From: CAWGET01 sp963821715 | GTDB taxonomy: Bacteria; Bacteroidota; Ignavibacteria; Ignavibacteriales; Melioribacteraceae | Direction of reading: 5' to 3' | NCBI GenBank assembly: GCA_963821715.1 | Contig: CAWGET010000006.1 | Location: 124,001 to 188,000 of the forward strand | Length of the DNA stretch: 64,000 nucleotides | Shown here: piece after piece, positions 17,139 through 25,540 of the stretch | Layout: every line of letters begins with the position of its first letter | Numbering within the stretch: the first letter of the stretch is position 1 | Notes under the pieces: model-generated | What the model was told of the DNA's origin: nothing | The model's input: the letters and a program-made list of their open reading frames with translations, nothing else | Databases searched by the model: none | Program-made: the position numbers and the translations under genes

Positions 17139-17168
17139 AAGCCGTTCAGAATTTGAACGGCTTTTTTT
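17139..17168 (+). terminator. Rho-independent terminator of mdh
   Basis: AAGCCGTTCA (17139-17148) pairs with TGAACGGCTT (17153-17162 region) around a short loop and is followed by a run of eight T on the plus strand, 30 bases past the mdh stop codon. Confidence 0.85.
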
Positions 17169-17249
17169 TGACTATAAATTATATGGCTAGAAGTTGTGAA
17201 ATAAATCTTGAGTGCCGCCTGTTTATGGTTATCATATATTCTTTAAACC

Positions 17250-17278
17250 AAAAAAGCCGCTCCAACATGGAACGGCTT
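17250..17278 (-). terminator. Rho-independent terminator of rplU-rpmA
   Basis: AAGCCGCTCC (17254-17263) pairs with GGAACGGCTT (17269-17278) with one mismatch. On the minus strand the hairpin is followed by six T. It lies 26 bases beyond the rpmA stop codon and shares its stem sequence (AAGCCG) with the mdh terminator that faces it. Confidence 0.75.
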
Positions 17279-17303
17279 CTTTAGAATTTCTAAAAGGTAT
17301 TTG

Positions 17304-17570
17304 TTAATTCACGGATTCCGCTTCGTAAACGGAGATGAATTTTCTGTCGTTTCTTTTACGTTCAAATTTCACAACGCCGTCTATAGTAGCAAATAATGTA
17401 TCATCTTTGCCTTTCTGTACATTTATTCCGGGATGAAACTTTGTTCCCTTCTGTCTTACCAAAATCGATCCAGCGGTAACTGTCTGTCCGCCGTATCTCT
17501 TAACGCCGAGATATTGCGGATTACTGTCTCTTCCGTTTCTCGATGAACCTTGACCTTTTTTATGAGCCAT
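17304..17570 (-). CDS. rpmA: 50S ribosomal protein L27
   Basis: An 88-residue protein starting MAHKKGQGSSRNGRDSNPQ, the signature of L27, whose N-terminal tail reaches the peptidyl transferase centre. The motif GGQTVTAGSILVRQKGTKFH is intact. There is no N-terminal extension of the kind removed by Prp protease in Firmicutes. It follows rplU by 12 bases with GGAGG just upstream of the ATG. Confidence 0.97.
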   Translation of the reverse strand: MAHKKGQGSSRNGRDSNPQYLGVKRYGGQTVTAGSILVRQKGTKFHPGINVQKGKDDTLFATIDGVVKFERKRNDRKFISVYEAESVN

Positions 17571-17582
17571 AATTTCCTCCGG

Positions 17583-17894
17583 TTATTCGCCTATCTTCGT
17601 AACTTCAATTTTAGTTAAATGCTGTCTGTGTCCGTTTTTTTTACGGTAGCCTTTTCTTCTTTTCTTTTTGAAAACTATAACTTTATCGTCCTTCAAATGT
17701 TCTAAAACTTTTGCGTGGACTTTCATCTTATCAACCGTAGGAGCGCCGATCTTTGAATCTTTATCGTCGCTAAAAAATAATACTTTATCAAAAGTTACTT
17801 CCGAATCAGGTTCTTCGCTTAACTTCGGAACGTAATATGTTTTATTTTCGGTTACGTTAAACTGCTGCCCCGCTATATCAACTACGGCAAACAT
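17583..17894 (-). CDS. rplU: 50S ribosomal protein L21
   Basis: L21 binds 23S rRNA and supports assembly of the large subunit. The sequence starts MFAVVDIAGQQFNVTENKTY and ends with the basic stretch FKKKRRKGYRKKNGHRQHLT, which is diagnostic. I place the start at the ATG at 17894 (103 residues) because GGAGG lies 7 bases upstream; an in-frame TTG four codons earlier overlaps that ribosome binding site and is less likely. It is the first gene of the rplU-rpmA pair. Confidence 0.95.
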   Translation of the reverse strand: MFAVVDIAGQQFNVTENKTYYVPKLSEEPDSEVTFDKVLFFSDDKDSKIGAPTVDKMKVHAKVLEHLKDDKVIVFKKKRRKGYRKKNGHRQHLTKIEVTKIGE

Positions 17895-18040
17895 CAAATC
17901 CTCCAAATCAAATTCTATGAGAACTACAAATATATCAAAAGATGCTTTTTATGTCAATCTTTTTTTAACAGAAGATTTTCTTTCCCAACGTAAATGAAGT
18001 AGTTAATAACAAATTAGATAATAATCCAATAAATAATGTC

Positions 18041-19441
18041 TTATATAATCTGCCTGTTCTTGTCTCTTTCTAAAATCTTTTCAGCTTCATCCTGATAACC
18101 TTCTCGTCCAAGCAATCCGTAAGTAGCTTTCTTCCCCGCTTCAACTCCTGGTTGATTGAATGCGTCTATATTATAAAGCTCGCCGGAAAAAGCTGTTTGT
18201 ATTTCATACATCATAATAAACTGTCCGATAGTATATTCATTTATTTCGGGAAAAATTATTTTACAGGAAGGTCTTCCCGCTTCAGTTAAAGCATATTCCG
18301 TCGCTTTCATTTCAGCGTCGAATAGTTCCGATAATTTTTTACCGCTGAGATATTCCAACGAAGAGTATTTTTTCTTAAACTTATCCATCTTTACATTAGC
18401 GCGGTATTTTTCCACCGTCAAAAATGTAAATACCTTATCATTTGGTCCCTCGGTGTAAAGTTGTACTTGGGAATGCTGGTCTGTTGTGCCGAGCGCGTTT
18501 ACCGGAGTTTGTCCGGCCGAAATTTTCTTTCCCTGCTTATCCACATTTTTCCCGAGGCTTTCAGCCCACAACTGCCTGTACCAATCAGCCCAATAATAAA
18601 GAGCGTTAGAGTAGCTCATCATAACAGAAATATTTTTCCGCTTTTTAGTATCCATAAGATAGTGTGCAACGGCATTTAAATAAGCCGGGTTCTCGTATAA
18701 ATTATCCGTAGAACATCTCTCCGCCATATCTTCAGCCCCTTTTAAGAGCGCTTTCACATCCAGGCCGGCAAAAGCTGCGGTCAACAATCCCACATTGGAA
18801 AGAACAGAAAATCTTCCACCTACATTTTCCGGAATCACAAATGATTCTATTTTGTAATCGTCTGCAATTTTACGCAAATCTCCATTTTCAGCGTCTGTAG
18901 TAAGAACAAGATTTTTATTAAATTTTTTATCTAATTTATCTCGAAGTAAATTTACAAAAATTAAAAATTGAGCGGCTGTTTCCGCTGTAGAGCCCGACTT
19001 CGAAATTACGTTGAATAAGGTTTTGCCCGGCGAAATTATATCCATAAAATTTGAAACATACTCAGGGTCAACATTGTCCAGCACAAATATTTTCGGTCCT
19101 TTTCTTTCCTTTTTCGAAAGAGCGTTATAAAAGAGGTGATTCAAAGAATTTTGCAGAGCTATATTTCCCAGTGCGGAACCGCCAATGCCGAGGACCACAA
19201 AATTATCAAACTTATCTCTGTTCTTATCGGCAAAATTCTGAACTGCTCTGACATTTTTTTTGTCATTCGGTAAATCGTAAAAACCAATTTTTCCGTTTTC
19301 TCTATCGGCTGTTAAATTTAAATGGTATTCTCTCGTCTTACCCAAAAATCCGTCAATCTCCTCAAACGCTAATCCGAATTTTTTACCGATATTCTCAGCG
19401 AGTAAAAAAGTGTAATCGTATTTTATTCCCTCTTTTTTCAT
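18041..19441 (-). CDS. pgi: Glucose-6-phosphate isomerase
   Basis: A 466-residue sugar isomerase with two SIS domains, interconverting glucose 6-phosphate and fructose 6-phosphate. Key motifs are VLGIGGSALGN (near residue 85), SKSGSTAETAAQFL for phosphate binding, GGRFSVLSNVGLL, and GTTDQHSQVQLYTEGP with the active-site glutamine/histidine region. The length fits the shorter bacterial form. It starts with ATG 12 bases after the histidine kinase gene and may be the last gene of the long run from xseA. Confidence 0.95.
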   Translation of the reverse strand: MKKEGIKYDYTFLLAENIGKKFGLAFEEIDGFLGKTREYHLNLTADRENGKIGFYDLPNDKKNVRAVQNFADKNRDKFDNFVVLGIGGSALGNIALQNSLNHLFYNALSKKERKGPKIFVLDNVDPEYVSNFMDIISPGKTLFNVISKSGSTAETAAQFLIFVNLLRDKLDKKFNKNLVLTTDAENGDLRKIADDYKIESFVIPENVGGRFSVLSNVGLLTAAFAGLDVKALLKGAEDMAERCSTDNLYENPAYLNAVAHYLMDTKKRKNISVMMSYSNALYYWADWYRQLWAESLGKNVDKQGKKISAGQTPVNALGTTDQHSQVQLYTEGPNDKVFTFLTVEKYRANVKMDKFKKKYSSLEYLSGKKLSELFDAEMKATEYALTEAGRPSCKIIFPEINEYTIGQFIMMYEIQTAFSGELYNIDAFNQPGVEAGKKATYGLLGREGYQDEAEKILERDKNRQII

Positions 19442-19452
19442 AATAATTCTTC

Positions 19453-20484
19453 CTATTTTTTTAATTTAAAAGAAAACTCGCTTCCCTCGCCTAACTTACT
19501 TTTTACATAAACTTTGGAACCATGAGCATCTAAAATATGCTTAACAATTGCAAGCCCCAATCCGGTTCCACCCACTTCGCGCGAACGTCCTTTATCCACT
19601 CTGTAAAATCTTTCAAAAATTCTTTCAAGATCATCTTCCGGAATTCCGATTCCAGAATCTTTAATTATTATTTTTGCCTGGTCTCCTTCTTCTAAAACGA
19701 AGATTTCTACGCTTCCCTTTTCGGTATATTTTATTGCGTTCAAGATTAAATTGTTTAGCGCCTGCTTCAGACGGTTTCTGTCTCCGAACACTCCCAGTTT
19801 AGATTTAAACGGATGAAGAACAAGTTCAATATTTTTTTCGTCGGCTTCTTGTTTTATATCGCGTATTAATTCTTCAAGATAAGTATAAAGATTGAAATAC
19901 CGAAAGCTCATCCGCATTTCTCCGGATTCGATCATCGAAATATTGATCAGGTCGTTCAACAAATTATTCAGATTTTCGGTATGATGATAAGCCTTCTGTA
20001 AAAATAATCTGTTCACTTTTTTATCGTCAATCGCGCCGTTTAGCAGTGTTTCTGTAAACCCTTGTATTGCAAAGATGGGAGTCCGGAGTTCGTGTGAAAC
20101 ATTTCCCAAAAATTCCGTTCGTACTTTTTCCAGTTTTTTTAAATTCGCAATATCTTTCTGGGTTCGCAAATACATTTTTTTGATATCTTCCTGTAATGCA
20201 GATAAATTTTTACCAAGTTTTATTTCTCCTGCCCTCGAATACTTGTCTTCGGTAATATTTACAATAACATTATCTACTTTTGCAATTTCAGTATTCCTTT
20301 TTTTACCAATAAAGTAGAAAAGTAAAATGAGAAAAAAAACAAATAATATAGTAAGGAGCCTGATGGAAGAAGCGTTCATCGGAAAGATTAAAATGATAAG
20401 AAGAAAGAGAAGCGCACTTGTTGAAATAATTTCTTTCGAGTAAGTTAAAGCGGAAAAAAAATTTGCTTTTAATTTATTCGGCAT
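19453..20484 (-). CDS. Membrane sensor histidine kinase (PhoR-like)
   Basis: A 343-residue kinase with two membrane helices in the first 65 residues, a linker, a HisKA domain with phospho-acceptor histidine in NVSHELRTPIFAIQGF, and an ATPase domain with LNNLILNAIKYTEKG, IKDSGIGIPEDDLERIFERFYR and GGTGLGLAIVKHI. There is almost no periplasmic loop, so it probably senses through the membrane or through a partner protein. It overlaps the response regulator gene by 11 bases, which makes the two a cognate pair. The PhoR label reflects architecture; no phosphate transport genes are nearby, although the SurE-like and PhoH-like names elsewhere in the window are unrelated to this. Confidence 0.92.
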   Translation of the reverse strand: MPNKLKANFFSALTYSKEIISTSALLFLLIILIFPMNASSIRLLTILFVFFLILLFYFIGKKRNTEIAKVDNVIVNITEDKYSRAGEIKLGKNLSALQEDIKKMYLRTQKDIANLKKLEKVRTEFLGNVSHELRTPIFAIQGFTETLLNGAIDDKKVNRLFLQKAYHHTENLNNLLNDLINISMIESGEMRMSFRYFNLYTYLEELIRDIKQEADEKNIELVLHPFKSKLGVFGDRNRLKQALNNLILNAIKYTEKGSVEIFVLEEGDQAKIIIKDSGIGIPEDDLERIFERFYRVDKGRSREVGGTGLGLAIVKHILDAHGSKVYVKSKLGEGSEFSFKLKK

Positions 20485-21166
20485 CGATAAACTTATAACC
20501 CACGCCTTTTACCGTTTCAATCATTCCGCTATGCTTGCCCAATTTTTCTCGTATTTTACGCACGTGAACATCTATGGTTCTTTCAACTACAAAAACATTC
20601 GCGCCCCAAACATCGGCAAGAATTTTATCCCTTGAGAAAACTCTTCCGGGATTTCCGGCGAGATAGGATAAAATTTCGAATTCTTTTTTTGGCAAGATGA
20701 CATGTTTACCGTCAATATGAACTAAATACTTTTCTTTATTAATTTCTATCGGTCCGAATTTTATTATATTTTCTTCAAGTCCGGACTTTGAAGCTGCTTC
20801 GGTTTTACGCAAATTCGATTTTACACGCGCGATCAATTTGCTGGGCGATATCGGTTTCTGAATAAAGTCATCGGCTCCAAGATTTAATCCTTTTATTTCA
20901 TCTATTTCGCCAGACTTTGCGGTAAGAAAAATAATCGGTGTTTCTTTGAATTCTTCATTAGCACGGATTTGCTTGCAGACTTCGTATCCATCCAAGTCCG
21001 GCATCATTACATCGAGAATAATTAGATCCGGTTTTTCTTCTAATTTATTTATAGCTCCACTTCCGCTATGCGCCGAAATTACTTCAAACCCTTCATTCTC
21101 AAGGTTATATTGAAGAAACTCTACGATATCCTTCTCATCGTCGACGAGTAAAATTTTCGTATTCAT
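20474..21166 (-). CDS. OmpR/PhoB-family response regulator
   Basis: A 230-residue regulator. The receiver domain (1-120) has the acidic pair in LLVDDEKD, the phosphorylated aspartate in DLIILDVMMPDLDGYEV, the threonine in PIIFLTAKSG and lysine in DDFIQKPISP. The C-terminal winged helix (about 135-228) contains LPKKEFEILSYLAGNPGRVF and VVERTIDVHVRKIREKLG, the DNA-recognition region of PhoB-type proteins. It overlaps the upstream oxidoreductase gene by 4 bases and the kinase gene by 11. Confidence 0.95.
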   Translation of the reverse strand: MNTKILLVDDEKDIVEFLQYNLENEGFEVISAHSGSGAINKLEEKPDLIILDVMMPDLDGYEVCKQIRANEEFKETPIIFLTAKSGEIDEIKGLNLGADDFIQKPISPSKLIARVKSNLRKTEAASKSGLEENIIKFGPIEINKEKYLVHIDGKHVILPKKEFEILSYLAGNPGRVFSRDKILADVWGANVFVVERTIDVHVRKIREKLGKHSGMIETVKGVGYKFIDAE

Positions 21167-22173
21167 AATTCCTTTATTAAAATTTCTGAATTTTTTTCGG
21201 CGGACAGATAAACCGCTTCTAATATTTTCATGCGCTGCAAAGCTTCATCAATTGAAGATAGAAATGGATTATTTCCTTTAACCGCACCAATAAAATGTTT
21301 CAGCTCGTTCTCGTAAGATTTTTTGAACAAATTTTTATCGTTAGCCGAAGAAGCAGAAGTATAATCAATGTGCGTCGCTTCCACCCGTTTATAAGCTCTC
21401 AGAGGATTCAGGTGAGCCGTTCCCTCAGTGCCGAAGGATGTCATCGTAAAGCTGTCTTTCTCGGAATACAACGACCAGCTTACTTCAAAGTTAATGACCG
21501 AAGAATTTTCAAACCGCAAAAACCCGACTGCGGAATCTTCTACATTACTTGTTTGATGTTTGAAAGTTTGTACGGATACACTTTTAACGGGAGAATAATC
21601 CAGAAGCCAAAGAGCCAGATCGAGCAGGAGAATTCCAAGATCAATTACTACACCGCCGCCGGACTGCTGTTTTTTCATAAACCAATTTTCAGAGCTGCTT
21701 TGCTTTTTCAGCCATCCACTCTTAATATAAAAAATTTTTCCTAATTCTCCGCTATTAATTAAACTTTTTAGAAGCATCGCGTCAGGGCGGAATCTTAAAT
21801 TAAGTCCAACCATTGCACGCGTTTTATACTTTTTTGAAGCATCATAAATTTCATTAGCTTCTTCGTAATTTAGCGCAATAGGTTTTTCAATTAATACAGG
21901 CTTTTTCGCTTTAATTAAATCGACTGCAATATCTTTATGTGTGTTTGTTGGCGTTGCAATTATCGCAGCGTCGAAATCTACGTTAGCTATAAGTTCTTTA
22001 TAATCCTGAAATTTATTTTTTATATTAAATTTTGAAGCGAGCGAATTTAATTTGTTTTTATTTAGCTCCGCAACGGCTTCTATGCTTACGTTTTTTAATC
22101 TATTAAGAATAGGAAGATGGACCAACTGCGCAATTCCTCCAAGTCCTATTATTGCTATTCTTGTTTTGTCCAT
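21163..22173 (-). CDS. Gfo/Idh/MocA-family NAD(P)-dependent oxidoreductase
   Basis: A 336-residue protein with an N-terminal Rossmann fold (RIAIIGLGGIAQLVHLPILN) and the family motif EKPIALNYEEA, in which the lysine takes part in catalysis. A C-terminal alpha/beta substrate domain contains SGGGVVIDLGILLLDLALWLL. Members oxidise or reduce sugars, inositol or biliverdin; the substrate here cannot be told. It overlaps dxs by one base and the response regulator by 4 bases, so it is co-translated with both, though no shared pathway is apparent. Confidence 0.9.
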   Translation of the reverse strand: MDKTRIAIIGLGGIAQLVHLPILNRLKNVSIEAVAELNKNKLNSLASKFNIKNKFQDYKELIANVDFDAAIIATPTNTHKDIAVDLIKAKKPVLIEKPIALNYEEANEIYDASKKYKTRAMVGLNLRFRPDAMLLKSLINSGELGKIFYIKSGWLKKQSSSENWFMKKQQSGGGVVIDLGILLLDLALWLLDYSPVKSVSVQTFKHQTSNVEDSAVGFLRFENSSVINFEVSWSLYSEKDSFTMTSFGTEGTAHLNPLRAYKRVEATHIDYTSASSANDKNLFKKSYENELKHFIGAVKGNNPFLSSIDEALQRMKILEAVYLSAEKNSEILIKEL

Positions 22174-24092
22174 CAGACAAAAGCCTCTTCGGTTACGTTT
22201 CTTCCGCTTACAAAAATTTTTACTTTTTCTTTAATTCCTTCAGGATCAATATTTAATTTTTTATGAAGTTCAGCCTGAGTTCCATGATCTATGAATTCAT
22301 CAGGAAGACCAACCCGGAGAATATCATTTTTGTAATTCTTGTCGGAGAAATATTCAAGTACGCCCGAACCAAAACCACCCATTAAAGCGTTCTCTTCGAG
22401 AGTTATGATTTTATTGAATCTACCCGCAATGCTATCCAACAGTTCTTCATCCAAAGGTTTGATGTATCGCATATTTACTACTTCGCAATTAATTCCCTCA
22501 TGGTTCAGCATGTCCGCTGCTTTAAGCGCGTAATCTACCATCGAACCGACTGCAAGAAGAGCGACGTCTTCACCTTCGATTAATTTTTCTCCCTTTCCTA
22601 TTGGAAGAGCTTTAAACTCTTCTTCCACATCTACACCCAATGCGCTACCGCGCGGATACCGAAGAGCTACCGGACCGTCTTTATACTCAGTGGCGGTAAA
22701 AAGCATGTTCCGTAATTCTGCTTCGTCTTTCGGCGCCATGATAACCATGTGAGGAATTAAACGTAGATAAGAAAGATCGAATGAACCGTGGTGTGTAGGC
22801 CCATCAGCTCCCACGAGTCCTGCTCTATCCAGAACAAAAACAACGTGAAGATGTTGAAGCGCAACGTCATGTATTATCTGATCAAATCCTCTTTGAAGGA
22901 ATGTTGAATAAATTGCTACAACCGGAATTATATTCTCAGTGGCTAATCCGGCGGCAAAAGTAACGGCGTGTTCCTCGGCAATTCCTACGTCATAAAAATT
23001 TTCGGGAATTTTTTTCTGAAGTATATTCAGCCCTGTTCCGTCCGGCATAGCTGCGGTTATTCCTACAACTTTTTTATTTCGTTCCACAATTTCAGTTAGC
23101 GCGTTTCCGAAAACAGAGGTATATGAAGGTGCGCCGCCGGATTTCTTAATTGCCTGTCCCGTAATCTTATCGAACGGAGTTGACGCATGCAGTTTTTGAA
23201 CATGACCTTCGGCGGGTTTATATCCTTTTCCCTTCTGCGTTATTGCATGAACTAGGATTGGTCCTTTCAGATCGTGAACCTGTTCGAACAATTTTACCAG
23301 CTGGTTAACATTATGACCATTAACCGGTCCGAAGTATCTGAACCCGAGCGCCTCGAAAAGCATTCCCGGTGTTATGATTGATTTTATTCCGCTTTCAAGT
23401 CTAGCCGCTACTTTACGCAGCCTGTCGCCGAAATGGTCAAGTTTTCCTGTAAGTTCCCATATTGCTCCCTTAACCTTATTATACTCGGGATGAGCGATCA
23501 TTTCCGTGAAATAATTTGATAGCTGCCAGACATTCGGCGCGATCGACATGTTGTTATCATTAAAAACAACAATGATATCAGTGTTGATAACACCCGAATT
23601 ATTTAACGCTTCGTAAGCCATTCCCCCAGTCATCGCACCGTCACCGATTACCGCTACAACTTTATTATTTTTTTTATTTTGATCTCTGGCAACCGCCATT
23701 CCAAGCGCCGCCGAAATTGAAGTTGACGCGTGACCTGCTCCAAATGCGTCGTGGTTGCTCTCGCTTCTTTTTAGAAAACCGCTTATTCCGTTCAATTTTC
23801 TTATTGTTTCCAGCCTGTCTCTTCTTCCTGTAACAATTTTATGCGGATAAGCCTGATGACCGGTATCCCATATAATTTTATCTTCCGGCGAATTAAAAAC
23901 TTTATGAAGCGCAACCGTGAGTTCAACTGCGCCTAGTCCACCCCCGAAATGTCCGCCTATTTGCGATATAACGTCTATCATATACTGACGTATTTCGGCA
24001 CATAATAATTTTAATTCTCTTGTTTTCAGATTGGAAATATCGCCCGGCGAATCTATTTTGTACAATATTTCATATTTTGATTTGTCGACCAT
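22173..24092 (-). CDS. dxs: 1-deoxy-D-xylulose-5-phosphate synthase
   Basis: A 639-residue TPP enzyme that condenses pyruvate and glyceraldehyde 3-phosphate in the first step of the MEP isoprenoid pathway. Motifs in order: IGGHFGGGLGAVELTVALH near residue 45, VAVIGDGAMTGGMAYEALNN for TPP/Mg binding, the glutamate and histidine in VGIAEEHAVTFAAGLA, and DRAGLVGADGPTHHGSFDLS typical of DXS. The length matches the family. It follows xseB by 15 bases, a gene order (xseA-xseB-dxs, often with ispA) seen in many bacteria. Confidence 0.97.
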   Translation of the reverse strand: MVDKSKYEILYKIDSPGDISNLKTRELKLLCAEIRQYMIDVISQIGGHFGGGLGAVELTVALHKVFNSPEDKIIWDTGHQAYPHKIVTGRRDRLETIRKLNGISGFLKRSESNHDAFGAGHASTSISAALGMAVARDQNKKNNKVVAVIGDGAMTGGMAYEALNNSGVINTDIIVVFNDNNMSIAPNVWQLSNYFTEMIAHPEYNKVKGAIWELTGKLDHFGDRLRKVAARLESGIKSIITPGMLFEALGFRYFGPVNGHNVNQLVKLFEQVHDLKGPILVHAITQKGKGYKPAEGHVQKLHASTPFDKITGQAIKKSGGAPSYTSVFGNALTEIVERNKKVVGITAAMPDGTGLNILQKKIPENFYDVGIAEEHAVTFAAGLATENIIPVVAIYSTFLQRGFDQIIHDVALQHLHVVFVLDRAGLVGADGPTHHGSFDLSYLRLIPHMVIMAPKDEAELRNMLFTATEYKDGPVALRYPRGSALGVDVEEEFKALPIGKGEKLIEGEDVALLAVGSMVDYALKAADMLNHEGINCEVVNMRYIKPLDEELLDSIAGRFNKIITLEENALMGGFGSGVLEYFSDKNYKNDILRVGLPDEFIDHGTQAELHKKLNIDPEGIKEKVKIFVSGRNVTEEAFV

Positions 24093-24107
24093 TAATCGAT
24101 CCTCAGA

Positions 24108-24356
24108 TTATTCTTCAAAACCCAACTTCCCTTCAAGTTCGGGTGAATCGTTAAAATTTTCTTCCATTTGATTTTTTAATATATTCACTTTTAATTCGGC
24201 TTCATTCAATTTAGTATAACAAATTTTCGAAAGATTAATTCCCTCTTCGTACAACTTTATAGAATCATCCAGACTTATTTGCTCATCTTCCAATGATTCA
24301 GATATCTCCTGGAGCCGCTTTAGTAAATCTTCAAAACTTTTTTGTTTTTTACTCAT
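24108..24356 (-). CDS. xseB: Exodeoxyribonuclease VII small subunit
   Basis: An 82-residue helical protein with the family pattern SFEDLLKRLQEISESLEDE followed by ISLDDSIKLYEEGINLSKIC. Several copies bind to XseA and are needed for the single-strand exonuclease to act. It lies 44 bases after xseA. The C-terminal tail is acidic. Confidence 0.93.
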   Translation of the reverse strand: MSKKQKSFEDLLKRLQEISESLEDEQISLDDSIKLYEEGINLSKICYTKLNEAELKVNILKNQMEENFNDSPELEGKLGFEE

Positions 24357-24400
24357 TGTCTATTTTAATTTCGTTATCAAAAAATTTGATTGCAAAGTTT

Positions 24401-25531
24401 TTACGTATTGTCAAAAATATCCGCACGTTGAATCACTTTGTCATTCTGCTTAATTATTGTAAATCCTCTTTTTAATATTTTATTCTGATCAAAACCCTCG
24501 AGCGTTTTTGTTAGAAGACTAAGTTTGTTTTTATTTCTTAAAACTCCGCTCTCAATTTGGTTTGAGATCTTGTAAAATAAATTATCTAAGGTCTGAAAAT
24601 TATTTTTTATTAAATTTTTCGGAATTCTGAAACCGTAAGATTTAATTAAATTCTTAATTATTTCCCGATTTTTCGAGATTAATTTGGAAATATTATTCGT
24701 GGTATAATATGAAAATTCATCAATAAAGGCAAAGATTTCATCTATATTCGGCGTTGCGAGTTCCATTGCTGCGGAAGGCGTTGGCGCCCGGAGATCCGCT
24801 GCAAAATCTGCTATCGTAAAATCAACTTCGTGGCCTACGCCGCTTATAACCGGAGTTGTGGAAGAAAAAATTGCTCGCGCCACTTCTTCTTCATTAAATC
24901 CCCAAAGATCTTCAAGGGATCCGCCGCCCCGTCCTACAATTATTGTGTCTACATCTTTCATCCTATTCAGTATTTTAATAGCCCTTGCAATATCTCCGGC
25001 GCATTTTTCTCCCTGAACCGTACATGGAATAACAACAATTTCTAATAGCGGATAACGACGCTGTGCAATATTTATCATATCGCGCAAAGCCGCTCCGTCG
25101 GAAGCCGTCGCTATACCAATTTTCTTGGGAAATTTTACTATAGATTTTTTTATGTTTTCATCGAATAAACCTTCATCAGCTAGTTTCTGTTTAAGCCTTT
25201 GAAAAGCCGCCTGAAGTTCCCCTTCGCCGGCGGGTTTCATCGAACGAACGTCGATCTGATAGGAACCACGAACCGGATATATATTCATCCTTCCAGTAAC
25301 AATTACTTTCATTCCGTCGGAAGGCGAGAAAAAAACATAACTATTCATTCCCCGCCACATTGTGCAATTAATTTGGGAGTTTGCGTCTTTTAGAGTAAAA
25401 TACCAGTGACCCGAAACATGCTTCTTAAAATTTGAAATCTCTCCGACAACACTAATTTGACTAAATTCTTTTTCCAGAACAATTTTTATTTGCGACGTTA
25501 TTTCACTTACGCTTAGAATATTTCCGTTCAT
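24401..25531 (-). CDS. xseA: Exodeoxyribonuclease VII large subunit
   Basis: A 376-residue protein with an N-terminal OB fold (SVSEITSQIKIVLEKEFSQI, WYFTLKDANSQINCTMW) that binds single-stranded DNA, a catalytic domain with IGIATASDGAALRDM, DTIIVGRGGGSLEDLWGFNEE and SGVGHEVDFTIADFAADLRAPTPSAA, and a C-terminal helical part. The C-terminal coiled-coil region is shorter than in the roughly 450-residue E. coli protein. It starts 9 bases after the TonB receptor stop codon. Confidence 0.95.
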   Translation of the reverse strand: MNGNILSVSEITSQIKIVLEKEFSQISVVGEISNFKKHVSGHWYFTLKDANSQINCTMWRGMNSYVFFSPSDGMKVIVTGRMNIYPVRGSYQIDVRSMKPAGEGELQAAFQRLKQKLADEGLFDENIKKSIVKFPKKIGIATASDGAALRDMINIAQRRYPLLEIVVIPCTVQGEKCAGDIARAIKILNRMKDVDTIIVGRGGGSLEDLWGFNEEEVARAIFSSTTPVISGVGHEVDFTIADFAADLRAPTPSAAMELATPNIDEIFAFIDEFSYYTTNNISKLISKNREIIKNLIKSYGFRIPKNLIKNNFQTLDNLFYKISNQIESGVLRNKNKLSLLTKTLEGFDQNKILKRGFTIIKQNDKVIQRADIFDNT

Positions 25532-25540
25532 TTTTGTCCG

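Noticed and set aside
19453..21166. Naming the two-component pair phoB-phoR outright
   Set aside because: Domain layout fits, but no phosphate transport or Pho-box evidence is in the window, so the symbols were withheld.
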